From: Sinomonas cellulolyticus
Lineage (GTDB): Bacteria > Actinomycetota > Actinomycetes > Actinomycetales > Micrococcaceae
Reading direction: 5' to 3'
Length of the DNA: 64,000 nucleotides
NCBI RefSeq assembly: GCF_014656475.1
Contig: NZ_BNCM01000011.1
Coordinates: 1 to 64,000 of the forward strand
The notes under the pieces were generated by a model. That model had not been told where the DNA came from. It saw nothing but the letters and a program-made list of their open reading frames with translations, and made no database searches. This document shows, one piece after another, positions 51,378 through 59,375 of this stretch (positions are counted from its first letter, which is position 1; every line of letters starts with the position of its first letter). A program made the position numbers and the translations under genes.

Positions 51378-52480
51378 GCGAGGGCCTCCTGGGTTGCGGT
51401 CTGGTTGAGCCGGACAGGCGAGCCGGTGCGGGACGACTCGTACACGGCGAGGAGGATCCTCAGGGCCGCCGTGGCGTCCGACCCGGTGATGGCGGGCTCG
51501 CGGCCGGTGCCGTCATTCGCGCTGAGCGCCGAGACGAAATCGCGGACCTGGGCCGTGTGGTGCGGGATGAGCTGGCCGTTGATGGCCGCGAGGTCCACGT
51601 TCGGGTCCACGTCCGCCGGATGGACCTGTTCCGATTCGATCGCGCCGCCCCGGGCCCATATGGTCACGCGGCCGTCCGTGCCCTCCGGGAATTCGCTCAG
51701 CTCGGCGGTCGCGCCGGTCTCCCCGGTGATGCGGATGCTGATGCCGAGGCTCGGCGAGGCGGCAGTGGAGGCGGACAGGGTCGCCATCGCGCCCGAGGCG
51801 AACTTCAGCACGGCTGTGGCGCTGTCCTCCACCTCGATCGCGTGCCTGAACGTGCCGATGTGGCCGTGGACCTCGACTGCCTCGCCCATGAGCCACTGGA
51901 GGAGGTCGATGTAGTGGATCGCCTGGGTCATGAGGACCCCGCCGCCGTCGCTGGCCCACGTCCCCCGCCAGGCAGCTGAGCTGAAGTACTCGGGCTCCCG
52001 GTGCAGCAGCACGGATGCGTGGCCGAGGATCGGCCGGCCGAGCGTGCCGTCGTCCACCGCGGCGCGGAGCCGCTGGGCGGCCGGCCAGAAGCGGCGCTGG
52101 AACAGGACGCCGAGCCGCACGCCCGCGGCGTCGCACGCGGCCACCATGCGCTCGGCGGCGGCGAGATCTGTCGCGATCGGCTTCTCGCACAGCACGTGGG
52201 CACCGGCGGCCGCGGAAGCGAGGACCACGGCCTCGTGCGTCGGGTGCGGCGTGCAGACCGAGACGACGTCGACGCCGGCGGCGAGGAGCTCCTCGACCGA
52301 GCCGTACGCGTGCTCGATCCCCCAGCGCTCCGCGGTGGAACGGGCGCGGTCGGCGTCGACGTCGCACACCGCCACGACGACGGCCTCCGGGAGCGCGGCG
52401 AACGCCTCGAGGTGGTTGCGGCTGATGGCTCCGCAGCCCACGATCCCCACGCGGTACGGTGGGCGGACAGCGGCAGTCAT
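51374..52480 (-). CDS. Gfo/Idh/MocA-family oxidoreductase
   Basis: The 368-residue NAD(P)-dependent dehydrogenase has the Rossmann start VGIVGCGAISRNHLEAF, the CEKPIATDL motif with catalytic Lys at about residue 96, and a C-terminal GFO_IDH_MocA domain. Within this operon it may oxidise quinate or another cyclitol-like hydroxyl; that is inference. ATGA overlaps link it to the flavoenzyme downstream and the shikimate dehydrogenase upstream. Confidence 0.85.
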   Translation of the reverse strand: MTAAVRPPYRVGIVGCGAISRNHLEAFAALPEAVVVAVCDVDADRARSTAERWGIEHAYGSVEELLAAGVDVVSVCTPHPTHEAVVLASAAAGAHVLCEKPIATDLAAAERMVAACDAAGVRLGVLFQRRFWPAAQRLRAAVDDGTLGRPILGHASVLLHREPEYFSSAAWRGTWASDGGGVLMTQAIHYIDLLQWLMGEAVEVHGHIGTFRHAIEVEDSATAVLKFASGAMATLSASTAASPSLGISIRITGETGATAELSEFPEGTDGRVTIWARGGAIESEQVHPADVDPNVDLAAINGQLIPHHTAQVRDFVSALSANDGTGREPAITGSDATAALRILLAVYESSRTGSPVRLNQTATQEALA

Positions 52481-53409
52481 GACAGGTCCTTTCCGGCGGC
52501 CGAGGCCGCCAGCTCGAGGAAGTGCGCACGCATGCGCGAGCGGTCGGCGGGCAGCCCCGTGAAGAGCTCGAACGAGTCCGCGGCCTGCGAGACGGCCATC
52601 CACCCGCCGTCGAGCACTCGGCACCCGGCGGCGAGCGCTGCCTTGACGAGCTGGGTCTCCAGCGGCCGGTAGACGACGTCGGCAAGCCAGTGCCGGGAGG
52701 TGAGGACCGAGGCGTCGAACGGGGTTCCCGGGTGGCCGACCATGCCGATCGGGGTCGCGTTGACCACGCCGTCCGCCTCCGCGATGCGGGCAGGGACGTC
52801 CTCGAGCACGACGGCGCTGACGCGGCTTGGGTGGGCGGCCGGGCCGGGGTGCGGCCCGAGACGCGCGGCGAGCTGCTGCGCGCGGGAGGCGTCGGCGTCG
52901 GCCACCAGGAGCCTTCGGGCACCGGCGTCGAGGAGCGCGCGGGCCACGGCCGACCCCGCGCCGCCCGCCCCGACCAGCACCACGGTGCCCAGTGCGGCGC
53001 CGGGCAGCCCCTCCGCGAGGGCTGCGCGGAAGCCCGTGTGGTCCGTGTTGCGGCCGGTGAGCCGATCGCCCTGGCGGGACCCGACGTCGTGCGCTGCATC
53101 GTGGCGGACGGTGACGGTGTTGACGGCCCCCAGCTCCCGGGCGTCGTCGGAGAGGGCGTCGAGTCCGGTGATGACGGCCTGCTTGCACGGATGCGTCACG
53201 TTGAGCCCGGTGTAGCCGAGGCGGACGGCGTCGCGCGCGAGCTGCCCGGCGTCGCCGGGCGCCAGGCCCAGCTCGTCGATGTCCAGCGTGCGGTAGGCGT
53301 AGCGGAGGCCCTGAGCGGCGGCCTCCCGCTCGTGCAGGACCGGGGAGAGCGAGCCGGCGATCCCGGCGCCGATGAGTCCGATGAGGTGGAAGCTGGAGGC
53401 GGGGGTCAT
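52477..53409 (-). CDS. Shikimate/quinate dehydrogenase, catabolic (AroE/QsuD-like)
   Basis: The 310-residue protein has the shikimate-binding LIGAGIAGSLSPVLHEREA, the catalytic Lys in LNVTHPCKQAV, NTDHTGF and the nucleotide loop VLVGAGGAGSAVA. After the third strand it reads LLVADADASRAQQLA: an Asp in place of the Asn-Arg-Thr that binds NADP phosphate, so NAD use and a catabolic direction are likely. Corynebacterium QsuD behaves this way. It is second in the operon. Confidence 0.85.
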   Translation of the reverse strand: MTPASSFHLIGLIGAGIAGSLSPVLHEREAAAQGLRYAYRTLDIDELGLAPGDAGQLARDAVRLGYTGLNVTHPCKQAVITGLDALSDDARELGAVNTVTVRHDAAHDVGSRQGDRLTGRNTDHTGFRAALAEGLPGAALGTVVLVGAGGAGSAVARALLDAGARRLLVADADASRAQQLAARLGPHPGPAAHPSRVSAVVLEDVPARIAEADGVVNATPIGMVGHPGTPFDASVLTSRHWLADVVYRPLETQLVKAALAAGCRVLDGGWMAVSQAADSFELFTGLPADRSRMRAHFLELAASAAGKDLS

Positions 53410-54773
53410 GCGGCGGGTTCCTGGACGGCCGACTCCTTGGCGGTGCCGGCCACGGTGCGCGGCGAGGGCTTGAGGCCGAGCTCCGCCTTGGGGATGCGGA
53501 ACGTTTCACGGGCCGTGAGCGCGGCGATGGCCGCGATGGCGCAGAAGCCGACCGTCATCCAGGCCACCGGGGTCCAGTTCGCGTGGTTGCCGGCCGTGAG
53601 CGCGGCGCCGATCGCGGGGGTGAAGCCGGCGACGAGGAGGCCGAGCATGAGGCTCACGGCCATGCCCGTGTAGCGGGTGCGGGCCGGGAACAGCTCCGGG
53701 AAGTACGCCGGGTAGACGCCGTTGGGCATCGCGTAGGCCACGCCGGTGAGGGTGATCGCGGTGATGAAGATGAGCGGCCAGTTCCCCGTGCCGAGGACCG
53801 TGAAGAACGCGAAGACGAGCACCGCGCTGCCGACAGTGCCCGCAATGAACACGGGCTTGCGGCCGATCCGGTCCGACAGGAGCGCCCACAGCGGCTGGGT
53901 GAACACGGTCACGAGGTTCGCCACGGCGATGACGATGAGCATCATCGCCTTGTCCAGCTTGACCACCTCGGTGGCGTAGGCGAGGGCGAACACCGTGAAG
54001 ACCGTGTTGACCATCGTCACGAGCGCGGCGAGGGTCACGCGGACGACGTTGGGCAGGTCGTTGCGGAACAGCTCGACGAGGGGGATCGCCGCGGCCTTCG
54101 CGTCCTCCTTGATCTCAGTGAAGACCTCGGGCTCCTCGAGCCTGCGTCGCAGGTAGAACGCCACGAGGGTCACCACGGCACTGAGCAGGAACGGCACGCG
54201 CCAGCCCCACGACATGAGCGCATCCTGCGGGAGCATCGTGACCGGGATGAACACGACAGACGAGATGACGATGCCGAACTGGATGCCGCTCATGGTGAAG
54301 CTCGTGAAGAACGCGCGGCGGCCCTCGGGTGAGTGCTCGAGCGTCAGCGAGCTCGACCCTGGCGACTCGCCGCCGGCCGAGATGCCCTGGACGAGGCGGA
54401 GGGCGACCAGCGCGATCGGCGCGATGGCGCCGACCGCCGAGTAGGTGGGGAGGCACCCGATGAGGAACGTCGAGGCGCCCATGAGGACGAGGGTCAGGAC
54501 GAGGACGTTCTTGCGGCCCAATCGGTCGCCGAAGTGCCCCCACAGGATGGCGCCGAGCGGACGGGCGATGTATGCGACGCCGAGGGTCGCAAAGCTCAGC
54601 AGCGAGCTGGCGGCACCCGCGTCCGGGAAGAACAGCCTGCCGAAGAACAGGGCCGCGGCGGAGCCGAAGATGAAGAAGTCGTAGTACTCGAGCGTGCTGC
54701 CCAGGAACCCGGAGACGGCCGCCGTGCGGGCAGCTGTGGGCTTGCTGGAGGCCATGGATGTCGACGCTGACAT
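53406..54773 (-). CDS. MFS transporter of the MHS (shikimate/proline-type) family
   Basis: The 455-residue protein has 12 helices and the metabolite:H+ symporter motifs: GSTLEYYDFFIFGSAAALFF at the start, GHFGDRLGRKNVLV between helices 2 and 3, and RLVQGISAGGESPG. ShiA, QsuA and related carriers for shikimate or quinate share them. As first gene of the operon it would import the substrate. ATG 54773 follows AAGGGAG. Confidence 0.88.
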   Translation of the reverse strand: MSASTSMASSKPTAARTAAVSGFLGSTLEYYDFFIFGSAAALFFGRLFFPDAGAASSLLSFATLGVAYIARPLGAILWGHFGDRLGRKNVLVLTLVLMGASTFLIGCLPTYSAVGAIAPIALVALRLVQGISAGGESPGSSSLTLEHSPEGRRAFFTSFTMSGIQFGIVISSVVFIPVTMLPQDALMSWGWRVPFLLSAVVTLVAFYLRRRLEEPEVFTEIKEDAKAAAIPLVELFRNDLPNVVRVTLAALVTMVNTVFTVFALAYATEVVKLDKAMMLIVIAVANLVTVFTQPLWALLSDRIGRKPVFIAGTVGSAVLVFAFFTVLGTGNWPLIFITAITLTGVAYAMPNGVYPAYFPELFPARTRYTGMAVSLMLGLLVAGFTPAIGAALTAGNHANWTPVAWMTVGFCAIAAIAALTARETFRIPKAELGLKPSPRTVAGTAKESAVQEPAA

Positions 54774-54854
54774 GATGCTCCCTTCGAGGTGGGGCCGGTC
54801 ACCAAGGGGTGAGGGCTCCATCCAGCATGGGGGGCGCCATTGTGCCGCGTCCAA

Positions 54855-54879
54855 CACATAGTTGATCTAGGACTATGTG
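54855..54879. promoter_or_regulatory. LysR-type operator candidate upstream of the shikimate-type operon
   Basis: CACATAGT and ACTATGTG flank a 9-base spacer, 82 bases upstream of the MFS gene. The interior contains T-N11-A, the LysR motif. A LysR regulator is encoded 1.1 kb away beyond lgt. Confidence 0.55.
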
Positions 54880-54940
54880 AAGATACAGCTCAATCTATGC
54901 CTACGGCCGCAACCGCTCGTCACCGGAAGGGCCTAGGGCG

Positions 54941-55921
54941 TCAGTGGTCGGATGCCTCGTCCTCGCGCCGTTCCGGAGTGCTCTCCGCACGCCCCGCGCC
55001 ATCCTCGTGCCGTTCGGGGATATTCCCCTTGCCCTCGGCCGACGCCTCGGCCGGCCCGTCCGCCGTCTCCGGGTAGGCCCGCGAGCGCAGGCGGCGGAAC
55101 GTGAGCAGGAAGGCGATCGCGCCTGCGAGGAACAGCAGGCCCGAGACCCAGGTGTTCACGCGCAGCCCGAGGATGAGGTTCGCATAGTCGGAGCGCATGA
55201 GCTCGAACACGAAGCGCCCGGCGGTGTAGACGGCCACATACAGCGCGAGGACGCTGCCCGCCCCCAGCCGGTAGCGGCGGTCGAGCCATATGATCACCGC
55301 GGCGGTCACGAGGCACCACACCGACTCGTAGAGGAAGGTGGGCTGGAAGTATCCGATCACCACCGGGTTCCCGGCCATGTCCGTCACGGCTTGTCCGGTG
55401 GCGGGGTCCATCTGGTGGATCTGGAGGCCCCACGGCAGATCTGTCGGGTCGCCGTAGAGCTCGTTGTTGAACCAGTTGCCCCACCGGCCGATCCCCTGGG
55501 CCACGAGCACGGCGGGGGCCACGGTGTCCGCGAACGCGAGGAAAGAGACCTTGGCGCGCCGGCACCCGATCCACGCGCCGAGCGCGCCGAGGGCGACGGC
55601 ACCCCAGATCCCGAGGCCTCCGTCCCAGATGGCGAACGCGTTCCACGGATTCCGGCCGGGGAGGAAGTACAGCTCGGGGTCGGTGATCACGTGGTAGATG
55701 CGGCCGCCGACGATTCCGAACGGAACGGCCCACAGGCTGATGTCGGTGGCCTGCCCCGCCAGGCCGCCGCGCGCCGTCCACCGCCGAGAGGCGATCCACA
55801 GGGCAACCGCGATGCCCGCGATGATGCACAGGGCGTAGAAGTGGATGGTGAGGGGACCGAGCGGGAACCCGCTCACGGTCGGAGACGGCAGGTACGAGGG
55901 CGCTGACAGCGTGGGACTCAC
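54941..55921 (-). CDS. lgt: Prolipoprotein diacylglyceryl transferase
   Basis: The 326-residue membrane enzyme transfers diacylglycerol to the lipobox cysteine. Visible motifs are IHFYALCIIAGI, GGRIYHVITDPELYF, the signature GRWGNWFNNELYG with its essential Arg/Asn, and PTFLYESVW and GRFVFELMRSDYAN. The C-terminal tail is extended and charged (GNIPERHEDGAGRAESTP and similar repeats). It stands alone. Confidence 0.95.
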   Translation of the reverse strand: MSPTLSAPSYLPSPTVSGFPLGPLTIHFYALCIIAGIAVALWIASRRWTARGGLAGQATDISLWAVPFGIVGGRIYHVITDPELYFLPGRNPWNAFAIWDGGLGIWGAVALGALGAWIGCRRAKVSFLAFADTVAPAVLVAQGIGRWGNWFNNELYGDPTDLPWGLQIHQMDPATGQAVTDMAGNPVVIGYFQPTFLYESVWCLVTAAVIIWLDRRYRLGAGSVLALYVAVYTAGRFVFELMRSDYANLILGLRVNTWVSGLLFLAGAIAFLLTFRRLRSRAYPETADGPAEASAEGKGNIPERHEDGAGRAESTPERREDEASDH

Positions 55922-55979
55922 TTCCGGATCGTACCAATGGCAGGTGAAGCCACGCTGACAGCCGCGGCCCCGGCAGGCG

Positions 55980-56873
55980 TCACGCAGGCGTCGGCAGCAC
56001 CTCGGCGGCCACCTCGAGCACCCGAGGCAATACCCGTGAGGGATTCGACGGCGACCAGGCCAGGCCGTGCTGCAGGTAGGGCTGGGCGCCGGCGAGCGGC
56101 ACGTACACCGCGCCGTGCGGCAGGATGTCGCTCATGCCCTCGCTCACGAGGCTCACGCCCATGCCCGCCGCCACGAAGGTGAGGATCATGAACGGGTCGC
56201 CGATCGTCTGCCCCACACGTGGCCGGAAACCCGCCGCCACGCAGGCCGCCGTGGCCGTGCGCTCGAGGTCCGAGCCCCCGCCGGACGGCATCATGATGAA
56301 GTCCTCGTCGCGCAGCTCGGCCAGATCGAGGGTCGCGCGCTGGGCCAGCGGGTGGTCCACGGGCACGACGGCGCCGAGCGCCTCGCGGGCGATCAGCCGG
56401 GACGCGAGGGGGGACGGGTCGAGCGGGAGCCCCACGAAGGCCACGTCGAGGGTCCCCTGCATGAGCTGCGCGACGGCGTCGCCCGTCACCACGCGGCCCT
56501 GCAGCGAGAGGACGACGTCCGGGTACTGCCGGCGCAGCGCCCGGGTGAGCCGCGGGAGCGTCCGGTGGTTGATGGCTCCGGTGAAGCTCATGGTGATGTG
56601 CCCGTAGACCGTGCCCACGGAGGCGCGGGCGGCCTGGCGCGCCACCTCCAGCTCGTCGAGGGCACGGTGGGCGTGCGGCAGGAGTGAACGGCCGGCGGGA
56701 GTGAGGGAGACGCTGCGCGTGCTGCGGTCGAAGAGCGGCACGCCCATGTCCTTCTCGAGCTTCCGGATGGTCTGGCTCAGCGGCGACTGTGCCATGTGCA
56801 GGCGCGTGGCCGCCCGCCCGAAGTGCAGTTCCTCCGCCACGGCGACGAACGCCTCAAGCCACCTGATCTCCAC
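55980..56873 (-). CDS. LysR-family regulator
   Basis: The protein has about 297 residues from GTG 56873 (start uncertain because no good ribosome site is visible). The N-terminal winged HTH reads WLEAFVAVAEELHFGRAATR and MAQSPLSQTIRKLEKDMGVP. The C-terminal effector domain carries GDAVAQLMQGTLDVAFVGLP. It is the nearest regulator to the shikimate-type operon, which carries a LysR-like box, but also lies divergent to the Nramp-like operon. Confidence 0.85.
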   Translation of the reverse strand: MEIRWLEAFVAVAEELHFGRAATRLHMAQSPLSQTIRKLEKDMGVPLFDRSTRSVSLTPAGRSLLPHAHRALDELEVARQAARASVGTVYGHITMSFTGAINHRTLPRLTRALRRQYPDVVLSLQGRVVTGDAVAQLMQGTLDVAFVGLPLDPSPLASRLIAREALGAVVPVDHPLAQRATLDLAELRDEDFIMMPSGGGSDLERTATAACVAAGFRPRVGQTIGDPFMILTFVAAGMGVSLVSEGMSDILPHGAVYVPLAGAQPYLQHGLAWSPSNPSRVLPRVLEVAAEVLPTPA

Positions 56874-56908
56874 CTGCCCATTCAAGCACCGGGCATGGGC
56901 GCCCACGG

Positions 56909-56934
56909 GTTTCGGGGCGCTGGCACGGGGGAAG
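56909..56934 (+). promoter_or_regulatory. Candidate SigB/F-type promoter
   Basis: GTTT at 56909 and GGGAAG at 56929 have the same 16-base spacing as the sites at 15045 and 39964. It ends 47 bases before the lipoprotein gene and would drive the lipoprotein/Nramp/PRC-barrel operon. Confidence 0.45.
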
Positions 56935-56981
56935 TGAGATCCAGCGCCGGGAACGAAGCGTCGGGAATGGGAGGGGCACGT

Positions 56982-57419
56982 ATGGCGGACGCCCGCATCG
57001 TGGGGGCACTTGCCGCAGCACTGCTCCTGACCTCCTGCTCCTCCGGAACGGGGCAGCAGCTGGCCTCGAACCTCGAGGACGCGGCGGCTGCCACCGCGAG
57101 CCTCGACCTCAGCCTCCGTCAGGTGCAGGACGGCCGGTCCACCACGGCCGCCGCCATCACGCTCGCGCAGAACATGCGCGACAAGGTGGTCCAAGCCCGC
57201 GACGGCGCGTCCACGCTCACGGCGCCCACGCCGCAGGAGCGGCAGGCGAGGGCCACCGTGCTGACCACGCTGGACAACGTGCTGACGGCAGTGCTGAAGG
57301 CGCAGGACGCCGTCTCGGACGGCAACCGCCCGAGCATGGGAGGCATCCGAGCCCGGCTGCGGCAGCTGACGGCCCAGGCACGGGCGGAGGCCGCGCGCCT
57401 GAAGGGCGGCAGCCTGTGA
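56982..57419 (+). CDS. Small lipoprotein, unknown
   Basis: The 145-residue protein starts at ATG 56982 after GGGAGGGG. Its signal MADARIVGALAAALLLTSCS ends at a lipobox Cys (Cys19), and the rest is a predicted helical bundle rich in Ala and Arg with few aromatic residues. It overlaps the transporter gene start as GTGA. It may be an extracytoplasmic partner of the transporter. Confidence 0.7.
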   Translation: MADARIVGALAAALLLTSCSSGTGQQLASNLEDAAAATASLDLSLRQVQDGRSTTAAAITLAQNMRDKVVQARDGASTLTAPTPQERQARATVLTTLDNVLTAVLKAQDAVSDGNRPSMGGIRARLRQLTAQARAEAARLKGGSL

Positions 57420-58645
57420 AGAAGCTGCTCGGGGTTGCCCTCGGCGTCCTCACTGCGATCGGCGGCTTCGTCGACATCGGCGATCTCGTGACGAGCGCCG
57501 TGGTCGGATCCCGCTTCGGCCTGTCCCTCGCGTGGGTGCTCGCGGTCGGCGTCGTGGGCATCTGCCTCTTCGCCCAGATGTCCGGCCGCGTCGCGGCGGT
57601 GAGCGGAAGGGCGACGTTCGAGATCATCCGGGAACGGCTCGGCGCCCGGGCAGCACTGGGCAACCTCGTGGCCTCGTTCCTGATCAACCTCATGACGCTC
57701 GCCGCGGAGGTGGGCGGCGTCGCAATCGCCCTCCAGCTCGCCAGCAGCGTCGACTACCTCCTGTGGGTGCCTCTCGCGGCCTTCGGGGTCTGGCTCGTGA
57801 TCTGGCGTGTGAAGTTCAAGGTCCTCGAGAATGTCACCGGCCTGATGGGCCTTGCCCTCATCGTCTTCGCGGTCGCCTTCTTCCTCCTGCACCCTGATTG
57901 GGGACAGATCGGCGAGCAGGCGTTCCTCCCGTCCGTGCCGGACTCCGAGGAGCCGGTGACCTACTGGTACTTCGCCATCGCCCTCTTCGGTGCCGCCATG
58001 ACGCCGTACGAGGTGTTCTTCTTCTCCTCCGGCGCCGTCGAGGAGGGCTGGAAGGCTAAGGACATCGGCCGCTCTCGGGTCAACGTGCTCGTCGGCTTCC
58101 CCCTCGGCGGCCTGCTCTCGCTTTCGATCGCGGCGTGCGCCGCCGTCGTCCTCCTCCCCCTCGGCGCCAAGGTGACCGCGCTGTCCCAGACGTTCCTTCC
58201 CGTCATGGAGGCCGGGGGGAAGGTCGCGCTCGCGATCGCCCTCGTCGGCACCGTCGCGGCGACATTCGGGGCAGCGCTCGAGACAACCCTCTCGGCCGGC
58301 TACGCGGTCGCCCAGTTCTCGGGCTGGCCCTGGGGCAAGTTCCGGCGTCCGCAGCAGGCGGCGCGCTTCCACCTGCTGATGATCGGCTCCCTCGTGGCGG
58401 GGATCGGGATCCTCATGACGGGAGTCGATCCCGTCCAGCTGACCGAGTACTCCGTGGTCTTCTCCGCGATCGCCCTGCCCCTGACCTACATCCCGATCCT
58501 CATCGTGGCCAATGACCGCGAGTACATGGGCGAGAAGGTCAACGGCCGCGCCATGAACGCTGCGGCCATGGTCTATCTGGTCCTGGTCGTGATCGCCTCG
58601 GTGGCCGCGGTACCCCTCATGATCATCACCGGAGGCGGCTCATGA
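57416..58645 (+). CDS. Nramp-related divalent metal transporter without DPGN motif
   Basis: The 409-residue protein has 11 helices of the Nramp fold. Helix 1 reads VDIGDLVTSAVVGSRFG with Asp20 and Asp23 where manganese/iron Nramps have DPGN, and helix 6 reads AAMTPYEVFFFSSGA (Met195-Thr-Pro-Tyr), where Nramps have A-x-x-M-P-H. This alteration is seen in Nramp-related Mg transporters and other atypical members, so the substrate may not be Mn. Start GTG 57416. Confidence 0.8.
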   Translation: MKKLLGVALGVLTAIGGFVDIGDLVTSAVVGSRFGLSLAWVLAVGVVGICLFAQMSGRVAAVSGRATFEIIRERLGARAALGNLVASFLINLMTLAAEVGGVAIALQLASSVDYLLWVPLAAFGVWLVIWRVKFKVLENVTGLMGLALIVFAVAFFLLHPDWGQIGEQAFLPSVPDSEEPVTYWYFAIALFGAAMTPYEVFFFSSGAVEEGWKAKDIGRSRVNVLVGFPLGGLLSLSIAACAAVVLLPLGAKVTALSQTFLPVMEAGGKVALAIALVGTVAATFGAALETTLSAGYAVAQFSGWPWGKFRRPQQAARFHLLMIGSLVAGIGILMTGVDPVQLTEYSVVFSAIALPLTYIPILIVANDREYMGEKVNGRAMNAAAMVYLVLVVIASVAAVPLMIITGGGS

Positions 58646-59055
58646 GCACACCCCACGAGACCATGCCGAGGCCTCCTGCGCCGGGGGGCGAGCCCGTGGA
58701 CGCGCGGCTGCGGCTCCTCGACCGGCAGGTGCATGACAGCGAGGACGTGCCGGTCATGGTCGTCGACGACCTCGAGCTGAGCGGCCTCCCCCGCGAGGAC
58801 GGGGTGGTCGACCCCGGGACGCCGCCGCCGGTGGTCACGGCGCTGCTGGCAGGGCCGCTGCTGGCAACCCGCGTCTTCGGCGGAAGGCCTCCGATGTCCA
58901 GGCTCCGCCGGATCGCCTGGAAGCACGTGCAGACCGTCGGGACCGCGCTCACGCTCGACGTCCGGTCCGATGACCTCGATGCGTCCTGGGCCGAGCGCTG
59001 GGTCCGCGACCGCATCATCCGCCACATCCCGGGGGCGCGGCATGACCCTCACTGA
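58642..59055 (+). CDS. PRC-barrel-like protein of the transporter operon
   Basis: The 137-residue protein has a PRC-barrel-like strand pattern (LRLLDRQVHDSEDVPVMVVD), a linker with Pro, and a basic C-terminal part. It overlaps the transporter stop by four bases and the next gene by 14, so it belongs to the same operon. It may be a cytoplasmic regulator of the transporter. Function unproven. Confidence 0.6.
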   Translation: MSTPHETMPRPPAPGGEPVDARLRLLDRQVHDSEDVPVMVVDDLELSGLPREDGVVDPGTPPPVVTALLAGPLLATRVFGGRPPMSRLRRIAWKHVQTVGTALTLDVRSDDLDASWAERWVRDRIIRHIPGARHDPH

Positions 59056-59371
59056 CCTTCTCGGCCACCGCGTGATCGAGCACGACGGCGGCCAGGCCGG
59101 CTTCCTCACGGACGTCCGCTTCGTGCTCGCGCCCGGAAGCGAGGGCCCCGAGGCCCGGCTGTACGGGCTCATCATCAGCCCCCGCAACAGCACCGTCTTC
59201 GCGGGCTACGAGCGGACCGCAGCGAACCGGCCTGCCCTCATCGCGCGGTTCCTGGCCCGGCGCCACCGCGGAACCTTCCTCGTGCTCTGGGAGGACGTTG
59301 CGCGGTGCGGCCACGGCCCCATCGAGCTCCGGGAGGGCTACCGGAGGTACAGCCCGCGTCTGCCACAATGA
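59042..59371 (+). CDS. PRC-barrel domain protein of the transporter operon
   Basis: The 109-residue protein is a single PRC-barrel (LLGHRVIEHDGGQAGFLTDV, then LYGLIISPRNSTVFAGYERT). It starts inside the previous gene. Two PRC-barrel proteins after an Nramp-like transporter form a gene set I recall from actinobacteria and suggest shared function. Its partner is unknown. Confidence 0.7.
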   Translation: MTLTDLLGHRVIEHDGGQAGFLTDVRFVLAPGSEGPEARLYGLIISPRNSTVFAGYERTAANRPALIARFLARRHRGTFLVLWEDVARCGHGPIELREGYRRYSPRLPQ

Positions 59372-59375
59372 GGCG

